In this document: positions 54,688-64,000 of the stretch, one piece after another
How the letters are laid out: each line of letters opens with the position of its first letter
Numbering within the stretch: the first letter of the stretch is position 1
Position numbers and translations under genes: made by a program
Source of the DNA: Tessaracoccus coleopterorum
Lineage (GTDB): Bacteria; Actinomycetota; Actinomycetes; Propionibacteriales; Propionibacteriaceae
NCBI RefSeq assembly: GCF_011174705.1
Contig: NZ_JAANIJ010000001.1
Location: 1,054,001 to 1,118,000, forward strand
DNA: 64,000 bases
Reading direction: 5' to 3'
Notes under the pieces: generated by a model
What the model was told of the DNA's origin: nothing
Database searches by the model: none
Seen by the model: the letters and a program-made list of their open reading frames with translations, nothing else

Positions 54688-55779
54688 TGTACTTCCCCGG
54701 CAGGTTGTGAACGGGTGAGGTAGGCGAAGACCTCCGTGCAGGATGTGGGTTACCACACTCGCATCTTGCTCACGGAGGTCTTCATGTCCCACGCTAACGC
54801 GCCTTTGACGCCGGAGGGGCGTCGTCGTCTTGTTGTTCTCGTCGTCGATCGCGGCTGGTCGCTGCGACGCGCGGCGGAACGGTTCCAGTGCTCGCCGGCG
54901 ACGGCGAAACGGTGGGTCGACAGGTATCGGGCCGGGCAGCCACTCACTGACCGCAGCTCGAGGCCGGCGTCCTCGCCGAATCGACTGCCGCGGAAGTTGG
55001 AGCGGCGCATCATCGCGTTGCGGTTCACGCGCCGGTGGGGTCCGCACCGGATCGCGTATCACCTGCATCTGGCACGCTCGACGGTGGGTCGTGTGCTGGC
55101 CCGGTACGGCATGCCGAAGCTGGTGGACATCGACCAGGCCACCGGGCTGCCGGTGCGAAAGCCGAAGCCGAAACGGTACGAGGTCGCCGCGCCCGGGCAG
55201 CTCGTGCACGTCGACATCAAGAAGCAGGGCCGGATCCCCGACGGCGGCGGCTGGCACGCCCACGGCCGCGGATCCACGCAGGACCGCGCCGCGGGTTCCG
55301 CCCGCGACAAGGCAACGCGGGCAGGAGCGGCAGGCTCCCGCGGCTACCGATACCTCCACCACGCCGTCGACGACCACTCCCGGGTCGCGTACTCGGAGAT
55401 CCTCGACGACGAACGCAAGGAGACCGCCGCGGGGTTCTGGACCCGCGCGAACGCGTTCTTCCAGGGACTCGGCGTGACCGTCACCGCGGTGATGACCGAC
55501 AACGGCGCCTGCTACCGATCCCACGCCTTCCGCGACGCTCTCGGAGAGGGCGTCAAACACAAGTGGACCAAGCCCTACCGGCCGCAGACCAACGGGAAGG
55601 TCGAGCGCTTCAACCGCACCCTCGCCGCCGAGTGGGCATACGCGAAGCCCTACACCAGCGAAGCCGAACGAGCCGCTGCCTACGAAACGTGGCTGCATCA
55701 CTACAATCACCACAGACCCCACACCGGGATCGGCGGCCAAACCCCTCAGAACGCGTTCACAACGTCACGGGGAAGTACA
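54688..55779 (+). mobile_element. IS481-family insertion sequence, 1092 bp
   Basis: Terminal inverted repeats of 26 bases with three mismatches: TGTACTTCCCCGGCAGGTTG at the left end and its complement at the right end. A 6-bp target duplication GCTAGC flanks it (54682-54687 and 55780-55785). It carries one transposase. It lies between the MarR gene and the end of the TetR gene; the target copy contains the TetR stop codon, so no gene is broken. The clean ends point to recent insertion. Confidence 0.93.
54726..54783 (+). promoter_or_regulatory. Hairpin that hides the transposase ribosome binding site
   Basis: GAAGACCTCCGTG (54726-54738) is perfectly complementary to CACGGAGGTCTTC (54771-54783), which holds the GGAGG ribosome binding site and ends right before the ATG at 54784. 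Message started outside the element would fold and block translation, while a transcript started inside the loop would not contain the left arm. Confidence 0.7.
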
Positions 55780-55784
55780 GCTAG
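54784..55784 (+). CDS. IS481-family transposase
   Basis: DDE integrase-type transposase, about 333 residues. N-terminal helix-turn-helix (TPEGRRRLVVLVVDRGWSLR, AAERFQCSPATAKRWVDRYR), second HTH region (WGPHRIAYHLHLARSTVGRV), and catalytic core: first Asp in GQLVHVDIKKQG, YRYLHHAVDDHSRVAYSEIL, second Asp in VMTDNGACYRSHAF, and Glu in YRPQTNGKVERFNRTLAAEW. Start ATG 54784. Close to the end one base seems missing near 55762; the corrected end is NVTGKYS with TAG at 55782-55784, which lies in the target duplication. Confidence 0.93.
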
Positions 55785-56534
55785 CTCTTGGCGCCGCGGC
55801 GACGCGGTGCCGGCTCGGCGACCGCCGTGGGAGCGACCTGAACGGTCCGCCGGTCCATGTGCTCCATGACGAGCCGCGGGTCGGGCTTGAGGTGGGCCAT
55901 CCCGTTCCAGGCGAGGTTGATCAGGTGCCGTGCGACGACCTCGCGGGACGGCTCGCGGTTGTCGAGCCACTGCTGCCCCGTCTGGGCGACCAGCCCGACG
56001 AGGGCCTGGGCGTAGAGGCGGGCGAACTGCGGGTCGTGGCCTGTCTTGGCGAACTCGGCGCCGAGCAGGTCCTCCACCTGCACTGCGATGTCGCTCAGAA
56101 TGGACGCGAACGACCCGGACGGCTGGCCCGACGGCATCTCCTGGGGGTCGCGGACGGGTCGCGCGAGAGGATCCGGAAGCCGTCGGGGCATTCGTCGATG
56201 TAGCGCAGCAGCGCCATGGCGCCACGCTCGAGCAGCTCCCGCGACCCTGCGCCAGGCGTCGTCAGGGCGTCGCGGATCGCTGTGTGCAGGGTCTTGGTCT
56301 CACGGTCGACGACGACTGCGTAGGCGCCCTCCTTGCCCCGAAGTGCTCGTAGACCACGGGCTTGGAGACGCCGGCCCGGGCAGCGATCTCCTCGACGGAG
56401 GTGCCCTCGAAGCCGCGCTCGGCGAAGAGTTCGCGGGCGATCTCGAGCAGCTGCTCACGTCGCTCGGCGGCGCTCATCCTCGTGCGGGGACGGCGGGCTC
56501 GGGACGCGTTGGGGCGGCTTGACACGCCGCCCAT
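55781..56534 (-). CDS. TetR-family transcriptional regulator
   Basis: About 251 residues. DNA-binding domain AERREQLLEIARELFAERGF, EGTSVEEIAARAGVSKPVVY, EHFG. Ligand domain includes SFASILSDIAVQVEDLLGAE, FARLYAQALVGLVAQTGQQW and a Pro/Arg tail ending RRRGAKS. Its stop codon lies in the IS target duplication. Start ATG 56534 chosen as first good start; a later ATG at about 56477 is possible. One-base shifts near 56340, 56245 and 56160. It may act on fatty-acid or efflux genes like close relatives, but no target is visible. Confidence 0.85.
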
Positions 56535-56591
56535 TGTGTCACGCCCCGCCACGGACGGGTCGGGGCCCGACCCGGTCCGCGCGCAGGGACG

Positions 56592-57450
56592 TCAGTGGGC
56601 CGCGAGCCGCATCTCGGCCGCGATGGCCGCGAACGCGTTGACGTCGAGCATCTCGCCCCGCAGCGTCGGGTCGATCCCGGCCCGCGCGATCACCTCGGAC
56701 GCGGCGGTGGCGCCTCCGAGCGAGCCGGACAGCGCGGCCCGCAGCATCTTCCGGCGCTGCGCGAACGCCGCGTCGATGACGGCGAAGGTCTCCTGCCGCG
56801 TGGCCGTCGTCTCCGGGCGGGGCGGCGGGTGATCCGCACCAGGCCGGAGTCGACGTTGGGCACCGGCCAGAACACCTTCGGCGGCACCGTCCCGACGCGG
56901 GAGGTCTCGGCATACCAGGCGGCCTTGGCCGAAGGGACGCCGTAGGTCTTCGAACCGGGCGGAGCGACCAGCCGGTCGGCCACCTCCAACTGCACCATCA
57001 CGAGCCCGCGCGTCCAGTCGGGGAACAGCTCGAACATGCGCAGCAGCACCGGCACCGACACGTTGTAGGGCAGGTTCGCCACCAGCGCGGTCGGCGCGAT
57101 CGGGAGCGACCCGATCTGCAGCGCGTCCGCCGCGACGACGTCGAGGCGGGACGCCACCTCGTCGCCCATCCGCTCCGCGACCGTGCGCCCCAGGCGCTCC
57201 GCCAGCCGTTCCTCGATCTCGACGGCGACGACGCGGGCGCCCGTCTCGAGCAGCCCGAGCGTGAGTGACCCGAGCCCGGGCCCGATCTCCAGCACGACGT
57301 CGTCGGCGGTCACGCCCGACAACGCAACGATGCGGCGCACCGTGTTGGGGTCGGTCACGAAGTTCTGGCCCCGCTGCTTGGTGGGTTTGAGGTCGAGTTC
57401 GGCGGCGATCCTGCGGATCGACGCCCCTCGAGTAGGCCGGTGTCAGGCAT
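56592..57450 (-). CDS. ksgA: 16S rRNA dimethyladenosine transferase
   Basis: Dimethylates the two adenines near the 3' end of 16S rRNA. About 287 residues. Motifs: [23 protein letters not shown]-binding [34 protein letters not shown], catalytic [15 protein letters not shown], and [12 protein letters not shown]. Start ATG 57450 overlaps the tatD stop by 8 bases. One-base shifts near 57425, 57365 and 56820. Common neighbour of tatD and rsmI. Confidence 0.92.
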
Positions 57451-58303
57451 CGGTGCCCCATTTCCCGTAGGCGTTGAAGGTGTTGGTGACGATCTGGTCG
57501 CAGAACCGTGCGAGGTCGACGCCGAGCAGGTCGGCGAGGAACCGGACGGTGTGCGGAAGCAGGTAGGGCGCATTGGCCCGGCCGCGGCACGGCTTGGGCG
57601 TCAGGTAGGGGCGTCGGTCTCGACGAGGATCCGGTCGAGGGGGTGGCGAGCGCCGCTTCACGGAGGGCTCCGGCCGATCCGAACGTGACGACCCCGGGAA
57701 CGACAGCCACGCCCGCGCTCCAGACACCGCGCGGCGAAGTCGGCGTCGCCGGAGAAGCAGTGCATCACCATCCTCTCCGGCACGCCGGCATCGTCGACCA
57801 CCCGGAGGATGTCGTCGTGCGCGTCGCGGTCGTGGATCATCAGCGTGCGACCGTGCTGGTGCGCCCACCCGATGTGTCGCCGGAACGACCTCTCCTGCGC
57901 GGCGCGACCCTCCGGTTCCCGGGTGCGGTAGTAGTCGAGGCCCGTCTCCCCGACGGCGACGACGGCGTCCCGGCCCACGAGCGACCCGATCGCCTCCAGT
58001 TCGGCCTCGAGCTGCGCCTCGCCTCCCTGAGGTAGGCGCGGGCCGCGTCGTTGGGTGCAGCGCGACGGCGGCCCGCACCGACGGCTCGCGTTCGGCCAGG
58101 TCGACGGCAAATCCCGCGCCCGGCACGTCGCAGCCCACCTCGATCACGCGGGTGACGCCGACCGAGCGGGCGAGCCGGAGGTTCTCGTCGACGGGCAGCG
58201 AGGAGTACTCACGGGTCGAGTCGAGGTGCGTGTGGTTGTCGATGACGGGGCGCGGCAGCGGCTCCGGCAGCGGCGGCAGGCCCAGTTCGTCGGTGACGCT
58301 CAT
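57443..58303 (-). CDS. tatD: TatD family metal-dependent hydrolase
   Basis: TIM-barrel DNase of the TatD family, about 287 residues. Metal ligands: VIDNHTHLDSTREY (HxH), AVVAVGETGLDYYRTREPEG (Glu), MIHDRDAHDDIL (His), ERMVMHCFSGDADFAARC (His) and LVETDAPYLTPKP (Asp). C-terminus [13 protein letters not shown]. Start ATG 58303 overlaps the rsmI stop. One-base shifts near 58035, 57715 and 57610. Confidence 0.9.
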   Translation of the reverse strand: MSVTDELGLPPLPEPLPRPVIDNHTHLDSTREYSSLPVDENLRLARSVGVTRVIEVGCDVPGAGFAVDLAEREPSVRAAVALHPTTRPAPTSGRRGAARGRTGGDRVARGPGRRRRRRGDGPRLLPHPGTGGSRRAGEVVPATHRVGAPARSHADDPRPRRARRHPPGGRRCRRAGEDGDALLLRRRRLRRAVSGARAWLSFPGSSRSDRPEPSVKRRSPPPRPDPRRDRRPYLTPKPCRGRANAPYLLPHTVRFLADLLGVDLARFCDQIVTNTFNAYGKWGTDA

Positions 58304-59146
58304 CGGTTCTCCTTGTCGGCCAGCGCGGCCGCGTACAGCTCTTTCCGGTTGGCGCCGGTCAGCTTCGCGATCTCTCCGACCGCGGCTGACAGTTTCGCAC
58401 CATCTGCCACCCGCTGCCGAACCATGCCGAGCGCGTCGTCGACGGAGGTGGCCACCTCCTCGGCGCCGGAGACGACCACCGTCACCTCGCCGCGGACGCC
58501 GTCATGGGCCCAGTCGGCCAGCTCGGCGAGCCCTCCCCGTCGGATCTCCTCGTACGGCTTGGTCAGCTCCCGGCAGACGGCGGCCCGCCGGTCGGCGCCC
58601 AGTTGGGCGGCGGCGTCGCGCAGGAACGCCTCGAGCCTGTGCGGCGCCTCGAAGAACACCATGGTGCGCGGCTCGCGGGCGAGGTCGCCGAGCCTGCGGC
58701 TGCGCTCCCCCGACTTCCTCGGCAGGAACCCTCGAAGCAGAACCGGTCGACGGGCAGCCCCGACACGGCCAGGGCGGTCAGGACGGCGGACGGCCCGGGC
58801 ACCGCCGTGACCCGAAGCCCGGCGTCGATGCAGGCGACGACGGCGCGGTAGCCGGGGTCGGAAACCGACGGCATGCCCGCGTCGGTGGCGAGCACCACAC
58901 GCTGGCCGGCGGCGACGGCGGCGACCAGCTCGGCGGTGCGGGAGCTCTCGTTGCCCTCGAAGTAGCTGACCACCCGGCCCGCGGCTCGATCCCGAGCCGC
59001 TTGGTGAGGGTGACGAAGCGACGGGTGTCCTCGGCGGCGATGAGGTCGGCTTCGGTGAGGGTGGTGCGCAGGGCCTCGCTGGCGTCGGTGGACGATCCGA
59101 TCGGGGTCGCCGCGAGGACCAACATTCCGGCTGGCAGGGCGTTCAT
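58300..59146 (-). CDS. rsmI: 16S rRNA (cytidine-2'-O)-methyltransferase RsmI
   Basis: Methylates C1402 of 16S rRNA. About 282 residues. Motifs: [95 protein letters not shown] and [19 protein letters not shown]. Start ATG 59146, divergent from the mannosyltransferase gene 11 bases away. One-base shifts near 58980 and 58735. Confidence 0.92.
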
Positions 59147-59157
59147 GGCATCACCCT

Positions 59158-60722
59158 ATGATGTTTCGTGTGCTGACGACCTTGGCTGCGCTCGATGACG
59201 GGCGGCTCCGTGACCGGACCCGCGGTTGGGTCGTCACGCTCTCGATCACCCTGATGGCGTTCCTGCTGCGGCTCTACAACGTGGGATTCCCGAGCAAGGT
59301 CCTGTTCGACGAGACCTACTACGCCAAGGACGCCTGGGCGGTCCTGCAGAGCGGCTACGAGCGCAACTGGGCCGAGGGCGCCAACGACCAGATCGTGAAC
59401 GGCGACACGAGCGGGATGCTGGACACCGCGGAGTTCATGGTGCATCCGCCGCTCGGCAAGCTGCTGATCGGCTGGGGTGAGCAGCTGTTCGGCATGAACT
59501 CGTTCGGCTGGAGGTTCGCCTCCGTCGTGTTCGGCACGCTGCTTGTGATGTTCACCATCCGGCTCGCTCGGAGGCTCTCGCGCTCGACGCTGGTCGGCGC
59601 GATCGCGGGCATCCTGCTCACCTTCGACGGCCTCGCCTTCGTGATGAGCCGCATCGCGCTGCTCGACATCTTCCAGGCCACGTTCGCCGTGGCGGGCGTG
59701 GCCGCGATCGTCGCCGACCGCGACTGGTTCAGACACAAACTGGCCGACCATCTGAGGAAGATCGGCGAGCCTGACCTCGGCGGACGGTTCGGCCCGCTGC
59801 TGCTGTGGCGCCCGTGGCGCTTCGTGGCCGGCATCATGCTGGGCGCGTCGTGCGCCGTGAAGTGGAACTCGATCTACCTGATCGCCGCCTTCGGCATCCT
59901 CGTGGTGTTCTGGGACATCGGCGCCCGTCGCCTCGCGGGGGCGGGCGCGAAGCAGTGGCTGTCGGTGCTCATCGACGCGCCGATGGCGTTCGTGCAGCTG
60001 GTCGTGGTGGCCGTTCCCGTCTACGTCGCCACTTGGTACAAGTGGCTGACCACAACGGGCGGCTGGGGCCGCGACTGGGGCATGCAGAACCCCGACCATC
60101 CGTGGGTGAAGCTGCTGGGCGCGCCGCTGGCGTCGCTGCTCGAGTACCACCGCCAGATCTACGAGTTCCACGTCGGCGACTACATGGCGGGCGTCACGCA
60201 CCCGTACGACGCCAATCCCGCCGGATGGCTGCTGATGCTGCGGCCCATCGGCATCGAAGCCGTCAACTCCATCGAGCCGGGCACCGACGGCTGTCAGGCG
60301 GTCGGCACCACCTGTATCCGGGTGATCTCCGGCATGGGCACCCCCATCCTCTGGTGGGCCGCGTTCGCGGCGATCATCTGCGCGCTGGTGTGGTGGATCG
60401 GGCGGCGAGACTGGCGCTTCGGCGTGCCGCTGGTGGCGATCGCCGCAGTCTGGCTGCCCTGGTTCCTGCACACCGACCGTCCCAGTTCTTCTTCTACGCC
60501 ATCATGATCGTGCCGTTCAGCGTCACCATCCTTGCGATGGCGCTGGGAAAGCTCCTCGGACCCGCGAACAGCCCGCAGCGGATCAAGCGGGCGGTGCTGG
60601 TCGGGTCGCTGATCGCGCTCATCATCTTCAACTTCGCGTTCATCTATCCGATCCTCACCTCCGAGCTCCTCACCACCAACGAATGGCGCTGGCGGATGTG
60701 GTTGGGTAACGCCTGGATCTGA
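59158..60722 (+). CDS. pmt: Dolichyl-phosphate-mannose-protein mannosyltransferase (GT39)
   Basis: Membrane enzyme that O-mannosylates secreted proteins, typical of actinobacteria. About 521 residues, nine or more membrane helices. Acidic pair in the first loop: VLFDETYYAKDAWAVL (Asp-Glu); FMVHPPLGKLLIGWGEQLFG; SRIALLDIFQATFAVAGVAA; CAVKWNSIYLIAAFGIL. Start ATG 59158 (a second ATG follows at once). One shift near 60480. C-terminus ends EWRWRMWLGNAWI. Confidence 0.92.
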
Positions 60723-60791
60723 GCCCGGAACACCACCATCCGGCTCGGTCCCACAGGTCTTTTCGGGGCGTGAACGGGTAACGGGTCGGGG

Positions 60792-61861
60792 TCAGCGCTT
60801 GAGGAGACGCATGCCCGCGGCCCTGAGTTGGCTGAGCGGGGGAAGCGCGTTGCCCGAGTTGCGCGCGTCGGCGAGCAGCCGGTAGAGGTACCATCCGCTC
60901 GCGGTGCCGTTCATCAACTCGCCGCGCCCGTTGCCGCGGGCGTAGAAACCGCCCGGGATGGCGGAGGCGCCGACGACGGGCGGCCGTGGTCGCTCGGGTC
61001 GATCGCCAGCCGGCCGACCTCCAGGTCGCTCCCACCGAGCCGCTCGGCGACGTGGACGCGCAGCTCATCGGTGGCGGCCTCGATGCGTGAGAGGGTCACC
61101 TTCTGGCCGAGCACCAGCATCGCCTCGCCCAGCGGGCGCACCATCCAGATGGTGCCACCTGCGCCGAGCGTCACCTCCGTCAGCGGCTCGGGCGGGCCCC
61201 GTGGACGACGGGCACCCACTGCGCGGGCCCGACGCGGGCGGTGCGGCCCACGGGCTGATGCCCAGGGTGTCGATGACGGCGCGGCCGCTGGTGGCACCCG
61301 GCTCGCGCACCCAGGCCCGGTTGTCGCGGAACCGCACCTTCGTCACACCCTCGCGGCGGGCGATGTGGGTCACCGTGATGGAGTCGACCACCTGGGCGCC
61401 CGCCGAGACGGCCGCGGTGCGCAGGGCGGTGCCGTACGCGGCCGGGTCGACGCACAGGGCCTCGCTGACGATGGTGGGGCCGTCGGGCCCGATCAGCAGT
61501 TCCGCCTCGGCTCCCACCTCCCGGAACAGCTCGACGATGCGCCTGCTCTCCTCGGGGTCGCCGCCGGGCAGCGACCGGTCGCGCAGCGGGAGCCGGGTCA
61601 CGTCGTCGGAGATCCGGGCGATCTCCCGCATCCCTCGATGTTGCGCATGACGTGTTCGCGTGCGGCAGGTATGCCGTAGGCGTGGGCCATGTTCGCGATG
61701 GTGGACGCGTGGCCCACGCCCGCGATGCCGTGGCCGATCGCGGCACTCATGCCCTCGGGGTTCGGATCGAGCACCACGACGTCGTAGCCGACCTCCGCCA
61801 GGCGCCGCGCGGCCGTGAGGCCGGCAACGGTCGCCCCGAGGACAAGTACGTCGTGTGCCAT
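60792..61861 (-). CDS. FAD-dependent oxidoreductase (DAO-type)
   Basis: About 357 residues. N-terminal dinucleotide-binding motif HDVLVLGATVAGLTAARRLA with VVVLDPNPEGMSAAIGHGIA; middle part with ITVTHIARREGVTKVRFRDN, VIDTLGISPW, and C-terminal RGELMNGTASGWYLYRLLAD. Similar to glycine oxidase/DadA-like families, but the substrate is not evident. Start ATG 61861. One-base shifts near 61635, 61260, 61200 and 60985. Confidence 0.78.
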
Positions 61862-61979
61862 GGGCCAACCCTAGCCGGGCACACGCCGCGGGGTCGGGGC
61901 CCCGCCGTTCAAACAGTGGGTGGCGTCCCACGGCCGCGTCGCCGCTCGCTAACATGCCTCGGACGAAAGGAACCACCCC

Positions 61980-63423
61980 ATGTGGAAGCTGCACAACAAC
62001 GGACGACTCCTCCCGGAGCGGTCGTGAAACCAACGGAACGGCTCTCATGGGGCAGGACCATCGGTCTCGGAGCCCAGCACGTGGTCGCCATGTTCGGCGC
62101 AACCTTCGTGTTCCCGCTGCTGATGGGCCTCAACCCGCAGCTCGCGGTGATGATGTCGGGCGTCGCGACACTCATCTTCCTGTTCGTGGTCAAGCACCGG
62201 GTGCCGAGCTACCTCGGCTCGTCCGCGTCGTTCGTCGGCGTGGCGACGGCGATCTACACCGCGGGTGGTAACCCGGCAGACCTGACGGGCGCACTGTTCG
62301 TCGTCGGCCTGATGCTGTTCATGGTCGGCCTGATCATCCACTTCGCCGGGGCCCGGGTGATCCACCGCGCCCTTCCGCCGGTGGTCACCGGCGCGGTCGT
62401 CATGCTGATCGGCTTCAACCTCGCCCCGTGGTGGCCAACGTGTACTGGCCGGTCGACCCGTGGCTCGCCTTCACCGTCATGATGATCGTCATCGTGTTGT
62501 CGATCGGACTGCGCGGCTTCCTCGGGCGCATCGCGATCTTCCTTTCGCTCGTGATCGGCTACCTCCTCAGCTGGGTCGTCGACAGGGTGGCCGGCCCACT
62601 CAGCACCAACGAGGCGGGCAACCCCGTCTACCGCGTCGACTGGTCGGGCGTGCAGAGCGCCGACTGGTTCGGCCTGCCGCCGGTCACCGACCTGCAGAAC
62701 TGGGTCTACAGCACCAACCCCGCTGAGATGGCGGGCAACGTCGTCGGCTTCCACCTGCCCCACTTCAGCCTCGCGGCCATCGTCGTCGCACTGCCTGTCG
62801 TGATCGCGCTGATCGCGGAGAACGCGGGCCACGTCAAGGCCGTCGCCGAGATGACGAAGGAAGACCTCGACCCGATGATGGGCCGCGCGATCGCCGCCGA
62901 CGGCGCCACCTCCATGCTGGCCACCGTCGTGGGCGCCGGCCCGACCACCACGTACGCCGAGAACATCGGCGTCATGGCCGCCTCGCGCGTCTACTCGACG
63001 GCCGCCTACTTCGTGGCCGCGATCGTGGCGATCCTGTTCGGCTTCTCGCCGAAGTTCGGGGCCGTGATCTCGGCCACCCCGTCCGCGGTGCTCGGTGGCA
63101 TCACCGTCGTGCTGTACGGCATGATCGGCCTGCTCGGCGCGAAGATCTGGCGCGAGAACCACGTCGACTTCGGCAACCCGCTGAACCTGATCCCGGCCGC
63201 GGCGGGCATCATCATCGGCATCGGCAACGTGTCGGTCCCGATCGGCGACAACTTCCAGCTGGGTGGCATCGCGCTGGGCAGCCTCGTCACGATCGGCGTC
63301 TACCACCTGGCCCGCCTGATCGCCCCGGCGCAGATGAAGGCCGAGGCAGACGGCGCCTCACTCATCTACGACACCCCGGCATGTACGCCGAAGGCGACTC
63401 CGAGGACGAACAGGGCCGCTGAG
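61980..63423 (+). CDS. uraA: Uracil-xanthine permease family protein
   Basis: Nucleobase-proton symporter, about 481 residues, 14 membrane segments expected. Corrected start ATG 61980 (MWKLHNNGRLLPPGAVVKPT) follows AAAGGA. Motifs: SWGRTIGLGAQHVVAMFGAT, FVFPLLMGLNPQLAVMMSGV, LIAENAGHVKAVAEMTKEDL, GAGPTTTYAENIGVMAASRV. C-terminus MYAEGDSEDEQGR. One-base shifts near 62020, 62430 and 63380. Transports uracil by family; xanthine not excluded. Confidence 0.9.
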
Positions 63424-63428
63424 CCCTG

Positions 63429-64000
63429 TCAGCCGGCGCCGTCCGCCACCCAGCGGGCGGCGCCGAGCATCGGGGCGTCGTCCCCCAGCACCGCCTGCCG
63501 CACCGCCAGCCCCGGAAGCACCGCGAGCAGGCGCGGCACGAACAGCCTCTCGATCAACTCCCAGGAGCGTGCGATCGACCCGCCCACCACGATGGCCTGT
63601 GGGTCGAAGGCCTCGAGCCACGGGGTGAGCCCCTCGTCAGGTCGGCGTAGGCGGCATCGAAGACCGCCACGGCGTCTGTGTCGCCGAGGACCCCGCAGCC
63701 ATCTCCCGACATCGGGACTTCGCCCCGTGCGCTCCTCGTAGCGCCGGATGAGCGCGCGGCGGGAGAAGGCCTCCTCGAGCGGTCTGCCGTCGAGCGTGGC
63801 GTGGAACAGCCAGCCGCGCGGCGGCACCCGTGGGCCCGACTCGATGATCCGGTCGCCTTCGATGAACGCCGACCCGAGCCCGGTACCCAGCGTCAGGAAG
63901 AACACCCGCTCCGCGTCGTGCGCGGGGCCGTAGCGCGCCTCCCCCAACCCGAACGCGGCGGCGTCGTTGATGAATCGGCAGCGCGCGATGCCCGGCACCC
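63429..64000 (-). CDS. ROK-family sugar kinase/regulator, truncated by window edge
   Basis: Only the C-terminal part is in the window (about 190 residues). Motifs: INDAAAFGLGEARYG, ERVFFLTLGTGLGSAFIEGD (phosphate-binding loop of ROK proteins), AIVVGGSIARSWELIERLFV and PMLGAARWVADGAG. The usual ROK zinc cysteine cluster is not seen. The second half of the usual zinc-less glucokinase or N-acetylhexosamine kinase length matches. One-base shifts near 63720 and 63640. Confidence 0.8.
   Translation of the reverse strand, partial: VPGIARCRFINDAAAFGLGEARYGPAHDAERVFFLTLGTGLGSAFIEGDRIIESGPRVPPRGWLFHATLDGRPLEEAFSRRALIRRYEERTGRSPDVGRWLRGPRRHRRRGGLRCRLRRPDEGLTPWLEAFDPQAIVVGGSIARSWELIERLFVPRLLAVLPGLAVRQAVLGDDAPMLGAARWVADGAG

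Noticed and set aside
54736-55869. Transposase extending past the IS end
   Set aside because: Caused by a base lost near 55762; the corrected frame ends at 55784.

Overview
The window is high-GC bacterial DNA with actinobacterial gene order: mazG-eno-ftsB-DUF501-ppx, rplY-pth-mfd, glmU-prs, rsmI-tatD-ksgA beside a protein O-mannosyltransferase, and ispE. Protein character and gene order suggest Actinomycetota, plausibly Propionibacteriaceae; that placement is inference. Nearly every long gene, including essential single-copy ones (enolase, mfd, ksgA, pth), is broken by one-base shifts. Most look like a missing base in a short G or C run, which fits an unpolished long-read assembly better than real decay. 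I therefore join the pieces and give gene ends from the frames that match the family.

Layout: 1-59 partial gene; 198-1937 broken membrane protein; 1957-6301 PTS proteins (EIIBC, and a IIA-HPr-EI fusion); 6458-16146 housekeeping genes on the minus strand, with a 165-bp MITE-like insertion between ftsB and the DUF501 gene; 16291-26284 an L-rhamnose locus (rhaM, an ABC importer, a LacI regulator, rhaI, and a kinase joined to an aldolase without any stop codon between them); 26328-29471 a MacB/FtsX-type exporter; 29599-30794 mntH; 30862-33305 prs and glmU; 33306-34009 intergenic DNA with an 84-bp tandem repeat; 34010-46067 a second carbohydrate locus (unknown protein, large secreted beta-propeller protein, LacI regulator, GH78 rhamnosidase, MalFG-type permeases, solute-binding protein); 46424-46824 a menB-like remnant and tRNA-Gln; 46982-47550 tag; 47669-52604 a four-gene operon of subtilisin-like protease, ECF sigma factor, small protein and CHAT-TPR protease; 52605-53267 intergenic DNA with a 127-bp tandem repeat sharing its core with the 33.5-kb repeat; 53268-54647 ispE and a MarR regulator; 54688-55779 an IS481-family element with a 6-bp target duplication; 55781-59146 TetR, ksgA, tatD, rsmI; 59158-60722 O-mannosyltransferase; 60792-61861 FAD oxidoreductase; 61980-63423 uracil permease; 63429-64000 partial ROK kinase.

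The two sugar loci fit together. The second locus carries a GH78 alpha-L-rhamnosidase and an importer for sugars or oligosaccharides; the first imports free rhamnose, interconverts its anomers, isomerises and phosphorylates it and cleaves rhamnulose 1-phosphate. Each locus has its own LacI-type regulator and its own candidate operator (TTGAAACGTRTCAA in the first, AACGTTTAATC in the second).

The best candidates for an underdescribed system are the overlapping S8 protease/sigma/small protein/CHAT operon, the dispersed hairpin repeat shared by two intergenic arrays, and the kinase-aldolase fusion.
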